A stretch of DNA of 64,000 nucleotides from Catenulispora sp. EB89 (GTDB taxonomy: Bacteria > Actinomycetota > Actinomycetes > Streptomycetales > Catenulisporaceae). The translations under genes and the position numbers were made by a program. Where the stretch lies: assembly GCF_041261445.1 (NCBI RefSeq), contig NZ_JBGCCU010000015.1, positions 124,001 to 188,000 of the forward strand, read 5' to 3'. Below, piece by piece: positions 42,054 through 50,246 of the stretch; position 1 is the first letter of the stretch; each line of letters starts with the position of its first letter. The notes under the pieces are model-generated. The model saw only the letters and a list, made by a program, of their open reading frames with translations, was not told the origin of the DNA and made no database searches.

Positions 42054-42640
42054 TTCTGGACCTCGTATCGCAAGTGGGTGACGCCGGGAGCCGGGACGGC
42101 CTCGACGAGGTTCAGCCGGATGTGCTTCGGCAGTTCCCGGAAGAAGGGACGGCCCGCGCCGAGCAGGATCGGCACCTGGTGCAGGATCAGCTCGTCGACC
42201 ACACCGGCCTTCAGCGCCTCGGTGGTCACGCCGCCGCCCATGAGGCCGACGTCCTTGCCGCCGGCGAGCTTCTTCGCGGCGGCGACGGCGTCCGCGACAC
42301 CGGTGGTGACCACCGTCTGGCGGTCGGAGACGCCGTCGGTCCGGTGGCTGAGCAGGACCAGCGGCACGTTCTCGTGCGGGCTGCCGCCGCCGAAGCGGTC
42401 GGAGTCCTCGAACGTGGTGCGGCCGACGACCACCGCGCCGAGCCGCCCCGCGACCTCGTCGAAGACCCGGGCGCTGGGTTCGCTGAGGTGGAAGGCGGGC
42501 AGCACGCGGCTCTGCGTGCCGCCGTCGAAGTACCAGTCGAAGAGCGTCCCGCCATCGCCGAGACCGTGGCCGGGCCCGGGATCGCGGCCGGTGATGTAGC
42601 CGTCGACCGAGACGGCGAGGGCGGTGAAGACCTTGCCCAT
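42050..42640 (-). CDS. Dihydrofolate-reductase-family protein (RibD C-terminal fold)
   Basis: 196 residues opening MGKVFTALAVSVDGYITGRD, which is the signature of the DHFR/RibD-C family. Further stretches are GAVVVGRTTFEDSDRFGGGS, VPLVLLSHRTDG, KDVGLMGGGVTTEALKAGVV and DELILHQVPILLGAGRPFF. These match the YyaP-like subgroup of NADPH-binding reductases of unknown substrate, not folA itself. It is the first gene of a pair with the PPOX gene and is divergent from an HxlR regulator with a 19-bp palindrome between them. Confidence 0.9.
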   Translation of the reverse strand: MGKVFTALAVSVDGYITGRDPGPGHGLGDGGTLFDWYFDGGTQSRVLPAFHLSEPSARVFDEVAGRLGAVVVGRTTFEDSDRFGGGSPHENVPLVLLSHRTDGVSDRQTVVTTGVADAVAAAKKLAGGKDVGLMGGGVTTEALKAGVVDELILHQVPILLGAGRPFFRELPKHIRLNLVEAVPAPGVTHLRYEVQK

Positions 42641-42702
42641 GGCGGTGTTCCCCTCTGGAGTTCCTTTAAGAGACCCTGTCGTTGAGTGAACCGTAGCACT
42701 TT

Positions 42703-42721
42703 GGGTTCCCTGAGGGAACCC
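42703..42721. promoter_or_regulatory. 19-bp perfect palindrome, HxlR operator candidate
   Basis: GGGTTCCCT (42703-42711) and AGGGAACCC (42713-42721) flank a single G. It lies 20 bases before the HxlR-type gene and 63 bases from the DHFR-family start, in the divergent promoter. Confidence 0.75.
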
Positions 42722-42740
42722 CGAGCGCTAAACTGTTCAT

Positions 42741-43247
42741 ATGCAGCGCACGAACTTCAGCGAGGAACTGGCCGCGTGCTCGGTCGCCCGCACGCTCGAC
42801 GTGATCGGCGAGCCCTGGTCACCGCTGGTCCTGCGGGACGTGTGGGTCGGAATGCGGCGCTTCGACCAGATCCAGGCCGATCTGGGCATCTCCCGCAAGG
42901 TGCTGACCGAGCGGCTGGGCTACCTCGTCGAGCAGGGGGTGCTGGAGCGACGGCCGTACGACCAGCGGCCGCGGTACGAGTACCACCTGACGCAGAAGGG
43001 GACCGAGCTGGTCGACCTGCTGATGCTGATGACGGCGTGGGGCGACAAGTGGCTGGCCGGCGAGGCCGGGCCGCCGGTGCTGTACCGGCATCACGCGTGC
43101 GGGGAGATCAGCCATGTGGAGCTGCGGTGCGCGCACTGCGGTGAGGCGATGCACGCGGATGACATCGATGCTTTGCCGGGTCCGGGGGCTGCGGCCGCTC
43201 CTGCGGCTGCTGCCGGCCCTGCGGCTACTGCCGGCTCTGCCGCTTAA
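42741..43247 (+). CDS. HxlR-family transcriptional regulator
   Basis: 168 residues. The winged-helix domain is SVARTLDVIGEPWSPLVLRD, VWVGMRRFDQIQADLGISRK and VLTERLGYLVEQGVLERRPY, followed by PRYEYHLTQKGTELVDLLML, the standard HxlR layout. A C-terminal extension has a probable zinc knuckle (CGEISHVELRCAHCGEAM, three Cys and a His) and then an Ala/Gly/Pro repeat tail of about 20 residues. HxlR proteins respond to aldehydes or redox change; the divergent DHFR-family/PPOX reductase pair is the likely target through the palindrome at 42703. Confidence 0.9.
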   Translation: MQRTNFSEELAACSVARTLDVIGEPWSPLVLRDVWVGMRRFDQIQADLGISRKVLTERLGYLVEQGVLERRPYDQRPRYEYHLTQKGTELVDLLMLMTAWGDKWLAGEAGPPVLYRHHACGEISHVELRCAHCGEAMHADDIDALPGPGAAAAPAAAAGPAATAGSAA

Positions 43248-43274
43248 TACTGGTGCGCGGCACACTGAGTTCTC

Positions 43275-43291
43275 GGCGCAATAATTGCGCC
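43275..43291. promoter_or_regulatory. 17-bp perfect palindrome, MarR operator candidate
   Basis: GGCGCAAT (43275-43282) and ATTGCGCC (43284-43291) around a single A, 49 bases before the MarR-family gene. Its AT-rich centre stands out from the GC-rich surroundings. Confidence 0.7.
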
Positions 43292-43340
43292 ACACAACAT
43301 CTTTCCGTAAGCTGAGCCACCTCGAAGAGGGGGCCGGCTG

Positions 43341-43805
43341 ATGGCGCGTACCACACGACGCGAACTCGAGCAGCGCGTGCTGACCGCGCTGCCGAGCTGG
43401 GTGAACACCATCTCGCAGCTGAACCGCGTGATCGCGGAGCGGATGGGCGTGACCGCCAGCGACCTGGACTGCCTGCACGTACTGCACATGCAGGGCCCTG
43501 CGACAGCCGCCGAGCTGGCGCGCGAGGTCGGACTGACCCCGGGGTCGGTGTCGCGGATGATCGACCGACTCGACGCGGCCGGCTGCATCACGCGCACGGA
43601 CGACCCCGAGGACCGGCGGCGCGTGCTGATCGAGGCCTCCAGCGAGGGGCTGGCGCGGATCGCGGCGTACTACGACGGGCTCACGGCACGGTCGCACGAC
43701 GATCTCGCCGAGTTCACTGTCGACGAGATGCGGGTGCTACTGCAGTTCATCGAGCGATCGCAGGTCGGCGCCACGGAGGAACTGGCTCGGTTGCGGAGGA
43801 GGTAG
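43341..43805 (+). CDS. MarR-family transcriptional regulator
   Basis: 154 residues from ATG at 43341 with GAGGGGGCC upstream. Core motifs: SDLDCLHVLHMQGPATAAEL, AREVGLTPGSVSRMIDRLDA and AGCITRTDDPEDRRRVLIEA (the wing with DRRR), then dimerisation helices. The perfect palindrome at 43275-43291 in its promoter suggests autoregulation. A PEBP-family gene starts 4 bases after the stop and probably belongs to the same transcript. The ligand is unknown. Confidence 0.9.
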   Translation: MARTTRRELEQRVLTALPSWVNTISQLNRVIAERMGVTASDLDCLHVLHMQGPATAAELAREVGLTPGSVSRMIDRLDAAGCITRTDDPEDRRRVLIEASSEGLARIAAYYDGLTARSHDDLAEFTVDEMRVLLQFIERSQVGATEELARLRRR

Positions 43806-43809
43806 GACA

Positions 43810-44334
43810 GTGGAACTGGCATGGGACGCGGAGGGTCTTCAGTCCTCTGACACACTTATATTGACGAGCCCTGATTTCGCCGATGGAGAGCCGATCCCGC
43901 AGATCCACGCCGGAAAGCGGCTCGGCGGCCAGGAGCTGTCGCCGGCGTTGGCGTGGTCGGCGGTGCCGTCGGGCACGGCGGAGTTGTTGCTCGTGATCGA
44001 GGACCCTGATGCGCCGATGGCGACGCCGTACATCCACGGCCTCGCGCTGATCGAGCCTTCCGTAACCGCTTTGGCGCACGGCGCGCTTTCGCCGGAACGC
44101 CCTGGTCGCGGCGTACGATTGCTGCGGTCGAGCTCGGGACGCGGCTGGATCGGGATGGCGCCGCCGAAGGGCCACGGACCGCATCGGTACGTCTTCCAGC
44201 TCTTCGCTTTGGCCAAACCGCTGGCCATCGGCTCCAAGGGCGGCGCAGAAGAAGCACAGCCCCGCAAGGTGTTGGCGTCCGCCGGACCGGTGCTGGCCCG
44301 TGGCCGAATCGACGGTTTGTATCAGCGCCCGTAG
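43810..44334 (+). CDS. YbhB/YbcL-type PEBP (Raf kinase inhibitor-like) protein
   Basis: 174 residues from a GTG at 43810 with GAGGAGGT well placed upstream. PEBP features: LILTSPDFADGEPIPQIHAG, QELSPALAWSAVPSGTAELL, the anion-pocket motif IEDPDAPMATPYIHGLAL (DPDAP and H), and PPKGHGPHRYVFQLFALAKP (GxHRY). Bacterial PEBPs bind phosphate or carboxylate ligands; their roles are mostly unclear. The central part around SSSGRGWIGMAPPKG is somewhat diverged from the usual G-x-x-xY-xGPxPP. It is coupled to the MarR gene. Confidence 0.88.
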   Translation: MELAWDAEGLQSSDTLILTSPDFADGEPIPQIHAGKRLGGQELSPALAWSAVPSGTAELLLVIEDPDAPMATPYIHGLALIEPSVTALAHGALSPERPGRGVRLLRSSSGRGWIGMAPPKGHGPHRYVFQLFALAKPLAIGSKGGAEEAQPRKVLASAGPVLARGRIDGLYQRP

Positions 44335-44354
44335 TAACCGGTAGCCGCCGCGCT

Positions 44355-44679
44355 TCACTTCGCATAGGCACGCTTGGCGCGGCGGCTCACGCGCTCCCAG
44401 CCCTCGCCAACGCGGCATGCGCACCTCGAGCGGCCGGACGGCCATCTTCGTACCCTTCTGCCACTCGGTGAAGACGTCGTGATGCGTCTGGCCGATCTGG
44501 TCGCGGCCCAACATGGCGTCACCCATGAAGATGAAGCCGCCGCCAAAAGCGGCCACCACCCCCCGCTCACCAAACCCGCGCACCTGCGGCGCCTCCCGCC
44601 GCTCCACGAAGCCGAGCGGTTCATCAGCCGCCACACGGCGCATAGCAGGGGCTTTCCTAGCAAGCCTCACGTGTCGCAT
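44355..44679 (-). pseudogene. Possible broken ORF of unknown family
   Basis: Two overlapping minus-strand frames appear to be parts of one protein. One runs from 44679 with AADEPLGFVERREAPQVRGF, GERGVVAAFGGGFIFMGDAM and HHDVFTEWQKGTKMAVRPLE, then loses sense near 44410. The other frame supplies VGEGWERVSRRAKRAYAK and stops at 44355. Joined, they would make a globular protein of about 105 residues. No family is recognised. The alternative is that this is plain intergenic DNA with chance open frames; support is weak. Confidence 0.3.
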
Positions 44680-44703
44680 TCCCGCCAGAAAAGTACGCGA
44701 GGA

Positions 44704-45027
44704 TCACACCGAATGCGAGTCGGTGACAGGAGGAGCAGCCACGCTCAGGTAGAGCGTGTCCCGCTTCAACGCCACGACCCGCGCACCGAAACGCTCTTCC
44801 CAGGTCCGCAGCACCTGGACGTGTGCCAGGAAGTTGTCCTCCTCGGACGGCGCCCACCGCGCCGCCGCCAACGCCTCGTAGCTGCTCGCACCCTCGAACA
44901 ACGCCAGTCTCGGCCGCCCGAGCCGGCCCTCGTCCAGCATCATCGCCGCATGCCAGTCCGCGATCGCCAGCGGATCACCCGGCGGGACTCTCCAGGCGCC
45001 GTCATGACCATCCGCGAAGCTTAGAGT
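44704..45027 (-). pseudogene. Truncated DUF4253-like gene fragment
   Basis: A minus-strand frame from a stop codon just above 45027 to a stop at 44704 reads WRVPPGDPLAIADWHAAMML, continues through RPRLALFEGASSYEALAAAR, and ends VLRTWEERFGARVVALKRDT, LYLSVAAPP. The last part resembles the C-terminal domain of DUF4253 proteins (LRSWEERFGARVV), which are about 200 residues or more. There is no start before the internal ATG at 44943, and the end is cut after SVAAPP, so both ends are missing. It is probably a decayed remnant; a short expressed protein of 79 residues cannot be excluded. Confidence 0.45.
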
Positions 45028-45057
45028 TCAGCGGCGACAGTCCCGATCAGCGAGACC

Positions 45058-46173
45058 TCAAACCCGCACCACCGTATTCACCGGCATCGACATCAGCGGA
45101 GCCATCCGCACCTGGGCCCCCGGATGCGGAGCATGAATGATCTTGCCGTCCCCCACGTACATCCCGATGTGGCTGCGCCCCGCGTAGTAGATCACCAGGT
45201 CGCCCGGCTGGATCTGGGACAGCGGGACCTGCTCGCCGGCCTGCGCCTGCTCCGAGGAGGTGCGCGGCAGCTCCACTCCCGCCTGGCGCCAGACCTGCTG
45301 GATCAGGCCGCTGCAGTCGAAGGCGTCGGGGCCTTCGGCGCCGAAGACGTAGGGCTTGCCTAGGTCGGCGAGGGCGGCTTCGATTGCCGCGCGGGCTCGG
45401 TCGGAGGGGGCCGGCTGCGTGTGGTCGATGGTGGCGGGGTCCACTTGCTGGCCGGCGAAGGCGGAGGTGGGGTCGGCGCCGAGTTCGGCTTGGGCCGCGG
45501 CTGCGCGCTGGGAGGCGGAGAGGGTGTTCAGGAGCGCTTGGGCCTTGTGCAGTTGCTGGGTTACCTGGGTGCGGGACTGGGCTGCGGCGGTGCGGGTCTC
45601 GTCCAGGGCGGAGAGTTGGTCGGCGGCGGCGTGTTGGAGTTGGACGATCTGCCGGCGCTCCTCGACCACCTCGGCGATCTTGCGGCGTTGTTCGTCGGAG
45701 AGGCGGGTGGCCATGGCCTCGTTGCTCAGGAAGGAGTCCGGGTGGTCGGCGAGCATCAGGGTCAGCTCTTCGTCGACGCCGCCGGCTCGGTACTGCTCGG
45801 CGGCGATGCTGCCGAGGGTGGCGCGCTGGCGCTGGTAGTCGGCCTGCATCGCCTGGAGTGCGGACTGGGAGCGCTGGACCGCCAGGGTGAGCTTGCCGGC
45901 CTGCTCCTGCGCGGCGTCGTAGGTCTGCGTCAGCTGGTCGGCCTGGCGGTACAGCGCGGCGATCTGGCCCTTCACCGTCTGCTGCTGCACCGTCGAGCGG
46001 TCGCCGTCCGGGCCGCCGGACGGCGGCCCCGGTACCGGGGCGGCGGCGGCCGTGCCGACCACGCCCGCGGCGGCGGCCACGGCGGTCAGCGCCGCGGCGG
46101 CGACGGTGCGGCCCCGGGTGGGCAGGGCCGTGGCGCGGTGCCTCTTTAATCGCTTCGTACTGTGATGCGCCAT
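45058..46173 (-). CDS. Secreted NlpC/P60 peptidoglycan endopeptidase
   Basis: 371 residues. Signal peptide: KRLKRHRATALPTRGRTVAA plus AAALTAVAAAAGVVGTAAAA. Residues 60-230 form a long coiled coil (QIAALYRQADQLTQTYDAAQ, QLHKAQALLNTLSASQRAAA). The C-terminal NlpC/P60 domain has the catalytic Cys in GPDAFDCSGLIQQVWRQAGV, His in GRSHIGMYVGDG and a third residue in IIHAPHPGAQV. The protein cleaves stem peptides in the cell wall, as RipA-like and SCO2136-like enzymes do; the coiled coil may block or localise it. GGAGG 9 bases before the ATG supports the start. The upstream 146 bases were checked for a c-di-AMP riboswitch and none was seen. Confidence 0.93.
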   Translation of the reverse strand: MAHHSTKRLKRHRATALPTRGRTVAAAALTAVAAAAGVVGTAAAAPVPGPPSGGPDGDRSTVQQQTVKGQIAALYRQADQLTQTYDAAQEQAGKLTLAVQRSQSALQAMQADYQRQRATLGSIAAEQYRAGGVDEELTLMLADHPDSFLSNEAMATRLSDEQRRKIAEVVEERRQIVQLQHAAADQLSALDETRTAAAQSRTQVTQQLHKAQALLNTLSASQRAAAAQAELGADPTSAFAGQQVDPATIDHTQPAPSDRARAAIEAALADLGKPYVFGAEGPDAFDCSGLIQQVWRQAGVELPRTSSEQAQAGEQVPLSQIQPGDLVIYYAGRSHIGMYVGDGKIIHAPHPGAQVRMAPLMSMPVNTVVRV

Positions 46174-46319
46174 TCTGTGATGACCTCCGCATCAGGGAAC
46201 GCCGGACATTACCGGCAGAACAGCGCACGAACCTAAACCCACCAGACACTGATGAGCAAGGATCTACCACTCAAATAGGTGAGCGGATCAGAGAAGGGAC
46301 ATCTCCGACAAAATCGACG

Positions 46320-47645
46320 TCAGGACCGCGCGAGCCTGTTGAGCAGCATCGACGCCGGCACCGGCCGCGCCCCCGAGCGCCGCACCCCCTCGGCCACCTC
46401 GCGGTCCGAGGACACCACCACCACCGGCCGCCCGGCCGGCTCGGCGGCCACCAGCCTCCGGATCAGCTCGTCGGCGATCTCCCCCGGCGCGGAGAACAGC
46501 ACGCGCACGCCGCGCGGCTGCGTGAGCCGCACCGGCCCGTCCAGCGCCGCGCCGTCGAAGACGCACGTCACCTCGGCCCCGGTCCGCGCGGCCAGCGCCG
46601 CCAGCCCGCCGACCAGCCGCACCCGCTGCTCGGCCAGCGACAGCGTCGGGTAGCCGGTCTTGGTGACGTTGTATCCGTCGACCACCAGGTGCACCATCGG
46701 CAGAGCCAAGTACTGGTCCAACAGTGCGGGATCGTCCTTAGCGCGCCCCTGCATGGACATGTCAGAGGGCGCTACAGAGTCTGGAGACGCCGCCCCGACC
46801 GTGTCCGCCGGACGCGCCTCGGTCGGCGGCAGCGCCAACTCGCGCTCTATGCCCTTCACCGCCCCGGTCACCGTGTCCAGAAGCAGCCGCAGGCGCATGT
46901 CCCCTTCAGAGCGCCCTGAACGGGCCGAACGCCGCGCTGTGTCCAACGCGGACTCCGCGGCCGTCAGACGCGTCCGCAGGCGCCTTAGTTCGGCCTCTGA
47001 GGCCGACGCGGCAGAAGCCGCGGAGGCGCGTTCGGCTTCCAGCACTGTCTCCGCAGCCCGCGCGGCCGCCTGAGCGCGCCGCATGTCGGCTTCCAGCTGC
47101 CGCACCTTGCGGCGCAACTGGTCGCCCTCGCGGCGGGCCTCCTCCTGAGCGGCTCTCAGTCCGTCCGCCGCCAAGCGCGCCGTCTCCTGCACCTCTGCGA
47201 GTTCTGCAGAGAGCCGCGCGACTTCGTTCTCGGCAGCCTCTCCAGCGGCTAACCGCGCCCCCTGGGTAACCGCCTCCAGAGCGTCCTTAACGATCCCGGT
47301 CCAGCCGTGCGGACGCAGCACATAAGCAACCGCCGCGACCTCGTGCGGGTCCGCGGCGGCCGGTACCACCCCGGCGTACAGGGAGTCGGACAGGTCAGGA
47401 GAGCTTTCGCGCACCCGTTCGGCGACCCGGGCGCGGAACACTCCGTCGCCCTCCAGAGCCGCGGCCATGGGGATCGCCGCGGCTTTGGCGCGTTTGGCGG
47501 GGGCGAACTTGGCGAACGGACGCAGCGGGGCCGGCACGTCGGCGGCCGGGAGCTTGCCCAGCGCCTCGGAGGCGATCTCCACGACCCGCTGCCGGACCGA
47601 GTCCGGCAGTGTGATCGTGAGACGTTCGCCCTCCGGTGAGCTCAC
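46320..47645 (-). CDS. NYN-domain RNase-like protein with coiled coil
   Basis: 441 residues in three parts. Residues 1-130 are helical with LPAADVPAPLRPFAKFAPAK. Residues 135-240 are a long coiled coil (EVARLSAELAEVQETARLAA and similar). The C-terminal NYN/YacP-like PIN domain starts near residue 312: MVHLVVDGYNVTKTGYPTLS (catalytic Asp in DGYN), GAEVTCVFDGAALDGP (second acidic site) and ADELIRRLV, VVVVSSDREVAEGVRRSGA (SSD). Such domains cut RNA using metal ions. It is divergent from the rhomboid gene and upstream of NlpC/P60. A role in RNA decay is inferred from the fold only. Confidence 0.87.
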   Translation of the reverse strand: MSSPEGERLTITLPDSVRQRVVEIASEALGKLPAADVPAPLRPFAKFAPAKRAKAAAIPMAAALEGDGVFRARVAERVRESSPDLSDSLYAGVVPAAADPHEVAAVAYVLRPHGWTGIVKDALEAVTQGARLAAGEAAENEVARLSAELAEVQETARLAADGLRAAQEEARREGDQLRRKVRQLEADMRRAQAAARAAETVLEAERASAASAASASEAELRRLRTRLTAAESALDTARRSARSGRSEGDMRLRLLLDTVTGAVKGIERELALPPTEARPADTVGAASPDSVAPSDMSMQGRAKDDPALLDQYLALPMVHLVVDGYNVTKTGYPTLSLAEQRVRLVGGLAALAARTGAEVTCVFDGAALDGPVRLTQPRGVRVLFSAPGEIADELIRRLVAAEPAGRPVVVVSSDREVAEGVRRSGARPVPASMLLNRLARS

Positions 47646-47794
47646 GTCGCCCCACTCCCTCGCCTAGCCGGAGAGTCCTCCGGACATCGTTCCTGATCCG
47701 CCGACCTTATCGGCCGCGCTTATGCGTCCACACCAAGCTCTCCCTTAAAGGTAGGCCCTGCGCGCCGCGTTTCGGATCTCCCGCGCGCACGGTG

Positions 47795-48601
47795 ATGGGC
47801 CATGATGCAACAGTGGTGATCCCCATTCACGACAAGAACCCGGTGTCCCGGGCGCCCTTCGTCACCTACGGTCTGATCATCGCGAACGTCGTGGTGTTCC
47901 TTTCCGGGCCGATCGCGTTCGCCGGCATGAACCCGGACGCGGCACGAAAGGCCAGGGAGAACGCATACCTGTACCACTACGGCGCGATCCCGGCGCAGCT
48001 GCTGAACGGCCACGGGAATCCGGTCTGGCCGGTGTTCACCGCCATGTTCGTGCACGCCGGCTGGATCCACCTTCTGGGGAACATGCTCTTCCTGTACATC
48101 TTCGGGAACAACGTCGAAGACGTTCTGGGGCGCTTCCACTTCCTGGCGTTCTATGTCATCGGCGGCGCGGCGAGCACGTACGCCTTCGCCTGGGCGAACC
48201 CGACGGCCACCGGGCCGCTGGTCGGAGCCTCGGGAGCGATCGCGGCGGTATTGGGGGCGTACGTATACCTGTTCCCCCAGGCAAAGGTGACACTCCTGGT
48301 GCCGTTCCTGTGGTTCCTGCCTATACGGGTACCGGCATGGCTCGTCCTGGGGTTCTGGTTCGTGATGCAACTGCCGGAGTTCCAGCAGACGATCGGAGTG
48401 GCCGGCTCCACGGACGTCGCCTACTTCGCCCACGTCTCGGGCTTCGTCCTGGGTCTGCTGTATGTGGCACTGGTCATCGGCCGAGGACCCAGCGACCCAG
48501 CGCATCTCCCCGCCGCCGACACCCCTCCCGCGCCGCCCCCTCTGGCGCCGGACTACCGCTCTGCCGACCCGGAGGATCCCTACGGCCAATACCATCGCTA
48601 A
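47795..48601 (+). CDS. Rhomboid-family intramembrane serine protease
   Basis: 268 residues with about six membrane helices. The active site is seen in GPLVGASGAIAAVLGAYVYL (Ser in GASG) and DVAYFAHVSGFVLGLLYVAL (His), with HAGWIHLLGNMLFLYIFGNN as the conserved helix-2 segment carrying the oxyanion Asn. The protein cleaves membrane helices of unknown substrates. It ends in a Pro-rich cytoplasmic tail (ADTPPAPPPLAPDYRSADPE). ATG at 47795 is taken; the tandem GTG codons at 47813-47818 (MVIPIHDKNP-like start) are an equally likely start. The Lrp-like gene follows 36 bases downstream. Confidence 0.9.
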   Translation: MGHDATVVIPIHDKNPVSRAPFVTYGLIIANVVVFLSGPIAFAGMNPDAARKARENAYLYHYGAIPAQLLNGHGNPVWPVFTAMFVHAGWIHLLGNMLFLYIFGNNVEDVLGRFHFLAFYVIGGAASTYAFAWANPTATGPLVGASGAIAAVLGAYVYLFPQAKVTLLVPFLWFLPIRVPAWLVLGFWFVMQLPEFQQTIGVAGSTDVAYFAHVSGFVLGLLYVALVIGRGPSDPAHLPAADTPPAPPPLAPDYRSADPEDPYGQYHR

Positions 48602-48637
48602 AGGAGTCCCGGGAGAGTCCCGCCAGAAGGAGCCGCT

Positions 48638-48916
48638 GTGATCACTGCCATCGTCCTCATCAAGTCCGACGTGGACGCCATCCCCGAGGTCGCCGAGAAG
48701 ATCTCCCAGCTGCCGGGCGTCAGCGAGGTGTACTCGGTCACCGGCGAGTACGACCTGATCGCCATGGTCCGGGTGCGCGAGCACGAACAGCTCGCCGACG
48801 TGATCCCGGGCGGCGTGAACAAGGTGGCCGGGGTCAGCCACACGGTCACGCACGTGTCGTTCCGGACCTACAGCGCCATGGACCTGGAGGCGGCGTTCTC
48901 GCTCGGCCTGGACTGA
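48638..48916 (+). CDS. Stand-alone Lrp/AsnC ligand-binding (RAM) domain protein
   Basis: 92 residues from a GTG at 48638 with AAGGAG 6-7 bases upstream. The whole protein is one RAM domain: MITAIVLIKSDVDAIPEVAE, KISQLPGVSEVYSVTGEYDL and IAMVRVREHEQLADVIPGGV, with the Gly-rich turn where amino acids bind in Lrp. No helix-turn-helix is present, so it would modulate another Lrp protein or act as a small-molecule sensor. It is downstream of the rhomboid gene, an arrangement I also recall from Streptomyces. A strong terminator follows. Confidence 0.92.
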   Translation: MITAIVLIKSDVDAIPEVAEKISQLPGVSEVYSVTGEYDLIAMVRVREHEQLADVIPGGVNKVAGVSHTVTHVSFRTYSAMDLEAAFSLGLD

Positions 48917-48998
48917 GCCAGCCTGGCCCGAGCCACGCCGGAGGCGACCCCTAAGGGAAACTCCCTACCAACGCTGAGCCAACTCCCGGCAAACGCCG

Positions 48999-49028
48999 AG
49001 CCCCGCCTCCCCATCGGGAGGCGGGGCT
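48999..49028. terminator. Bidirectional terminator between Lrp-like gene and divIVA
   Basis: AGCCCCGCCTCCC (48999-49011) pairs perfectly with 49016-49028 over 13 bp with a 4-base loop. The genes on both sides converge on it. Confidence 0.8.
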
Positions 49029-49098
49029 TGTGACGCCACGTCATTGTGTGAGTGCGGGTGGTACACCCGGTGGGCCCGGGCGGCCTGCGATCAGGCCG

Positions 49099-50190
49099 TC
49101 AGGCGTCGGGGTCCTCGTCGATGAGGAAGCCGCGCATCGGGGAGGGCTGCGAGGGCACCGAGGGCTGGCCCAGACCGTTGCCCTGGCCCATGAACGGCGG
49201 CTGCTGCCCGCCGCCCATCGACTGCGGCGGCATCGGGGCCGGCATCTGCGGGCGGATCGGCGCCATGGTCTGCGTCAGCGCCGCGGCGTTGGTGCCGTTG
49301 TTGCCCTGGCTCTGGAAGGAGCCGGTCGAGCCGCCCTGGAAGGAGCCGGTCGAGCCGCTCTGGAACGAGCCCGTGCCACCGTTCAGACCCGCGCCGACCG
49401 GCGACGGCGCCGGCGGCATGCCCGGGGGCAGCGAGGCCTGCATCGGCATCGGCGGCGCCGAGGGGGCCGGCGGCGGGGCCGACAGGCCGGTGGAGCTCAG
49501 CTGCGGACGGCCGCCCATCGAGGAGCCCATGTTGGAGGCGATGTTGTCGTCGCCGCCGGAGGCCTCCAGCTGGCGCATCTGGCCGTCCAGGTACGACTTG
49601 AGCCGCTGCCGGTACTCGCGCTCGAAGGCGCGCAGGTCGTCGACCTTGCGCTCCAGGGCCGCGCGGGCGGTCTCCAGCGAGCCCATCGCGACGCGGTGCT
49701 TCTCCTGCGCGTCCCGCTCCAGGGCGTCGGCCTTGCCGCGCGCCTCGCGCTCCAGGCCGTCGGCCCGGCCGCGGGCCTCGCCGACGATCTTGTTGGCCTC
49801 GTTGCGGGCCTCGGCGATCGCCTGGTCGGCGGTCTGCTGGGCCAGGGCCAGGACGCGGGCCGCGGAGTCGCCGCCGGGGGCCTGGAACTGCGGGGCCTGC
49901 GGCACCGGCAGGGGCGCGGGCAGCGGAGCCGGAAGCGCCGGCTGCGGAGGCGCGGGCGCGGGTATCGGGGTCGGCTCCCGCCGCATCGGCACGGGCGCGG
50001 CGGCGGCGCTGGCCGCGGCACGGGTGGCGGCGGCCAGCTTGGCCCGCAGCTCCTCGTTCTCGCGGATCAAGCGGGTCAGCTCGGCCTCGACCTCGTCGAG
50101 GAAGGCGTCCACCTCTTCCTCGTCGTAGCCCTCACGCAGGCGTACGGTCGTGAACTGCTTGTTGTGGACGTCCTCGGGAGTCAACGGCAT
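49099..50190 (-). CDS. divIVA: Polar growth protein DivIVA (Wag31)
   Basis: 363 residues. The membrane-binding N-terminal domain is [20 protein letters not shown], then [21 protein letters not shown] first coiled coil ([20 protein letters not shown]) and a Pro/Ala linker ([20 protein letters not shown]) precede the long second coiled coil near residues 115-215 ([20 protein letters not shown]). The tail is disordered, rich in Gly, Ser, Pro, Met and Gln, with three FQSGSTGS-type repeats. DivIVA marks the growing cell pole in mycelial actinomycetes and recruits wall synthesis. It is the last gene of the minus-strand division cluster, 57 bases after yggT. Confidence 0.95.
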   Translation of the reverse strand: MPLTPEDVHNKQFTTVRLREGYDEEEVDAFLDEVEAELTRLIRENEELRAKLAAATRAAASAAAAPVPMRREPTPIPAPAPPQPALPAPLPAPLPVPQAPQFQAPGGDSAARVLALAQQTADQAIAEARNEANKIVGEARGRADGLEREARGKADALERDAQEKHRVAMGSLETARAALERKVDDLRAFEREYRQRLKSYLDGQMRQLEASGGDDNIASNMGSSMGGRPQLSSTGLSAPPPAPSAPPMPMQASLPPGMPPAPSPVGAGLNGGTGSFQSGSTGSFQGGSTGSFQSQGNNGTNAAALTQTMAPIRPQMPAPMPPQSMGGGQQPPFMGQGNGLGQPSVPSQPSPMRGFLIDEDPDA

Positions 50191-50246
50191 CTTTCATTCA
50201 CCTCAGGCGTGGCGTGGTCGTCGGCATTCGCACAGACATTACCCGG

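Noticed and set aside
44374-45024. A 216-codon plus-strand frame in the remnant region
   Set aside because: His/Arg/Pro-rich translation with no domain, running antisense to the better-supported DUF4253-like fragment.
46174-46319. c-di-AMP (ydaO) riboswitch upstream of the NlpC/P60 gene
   Set aside because: Expected from related genes, but the conserved GGGGGAACC-type elements are absent in the 146-base leader.
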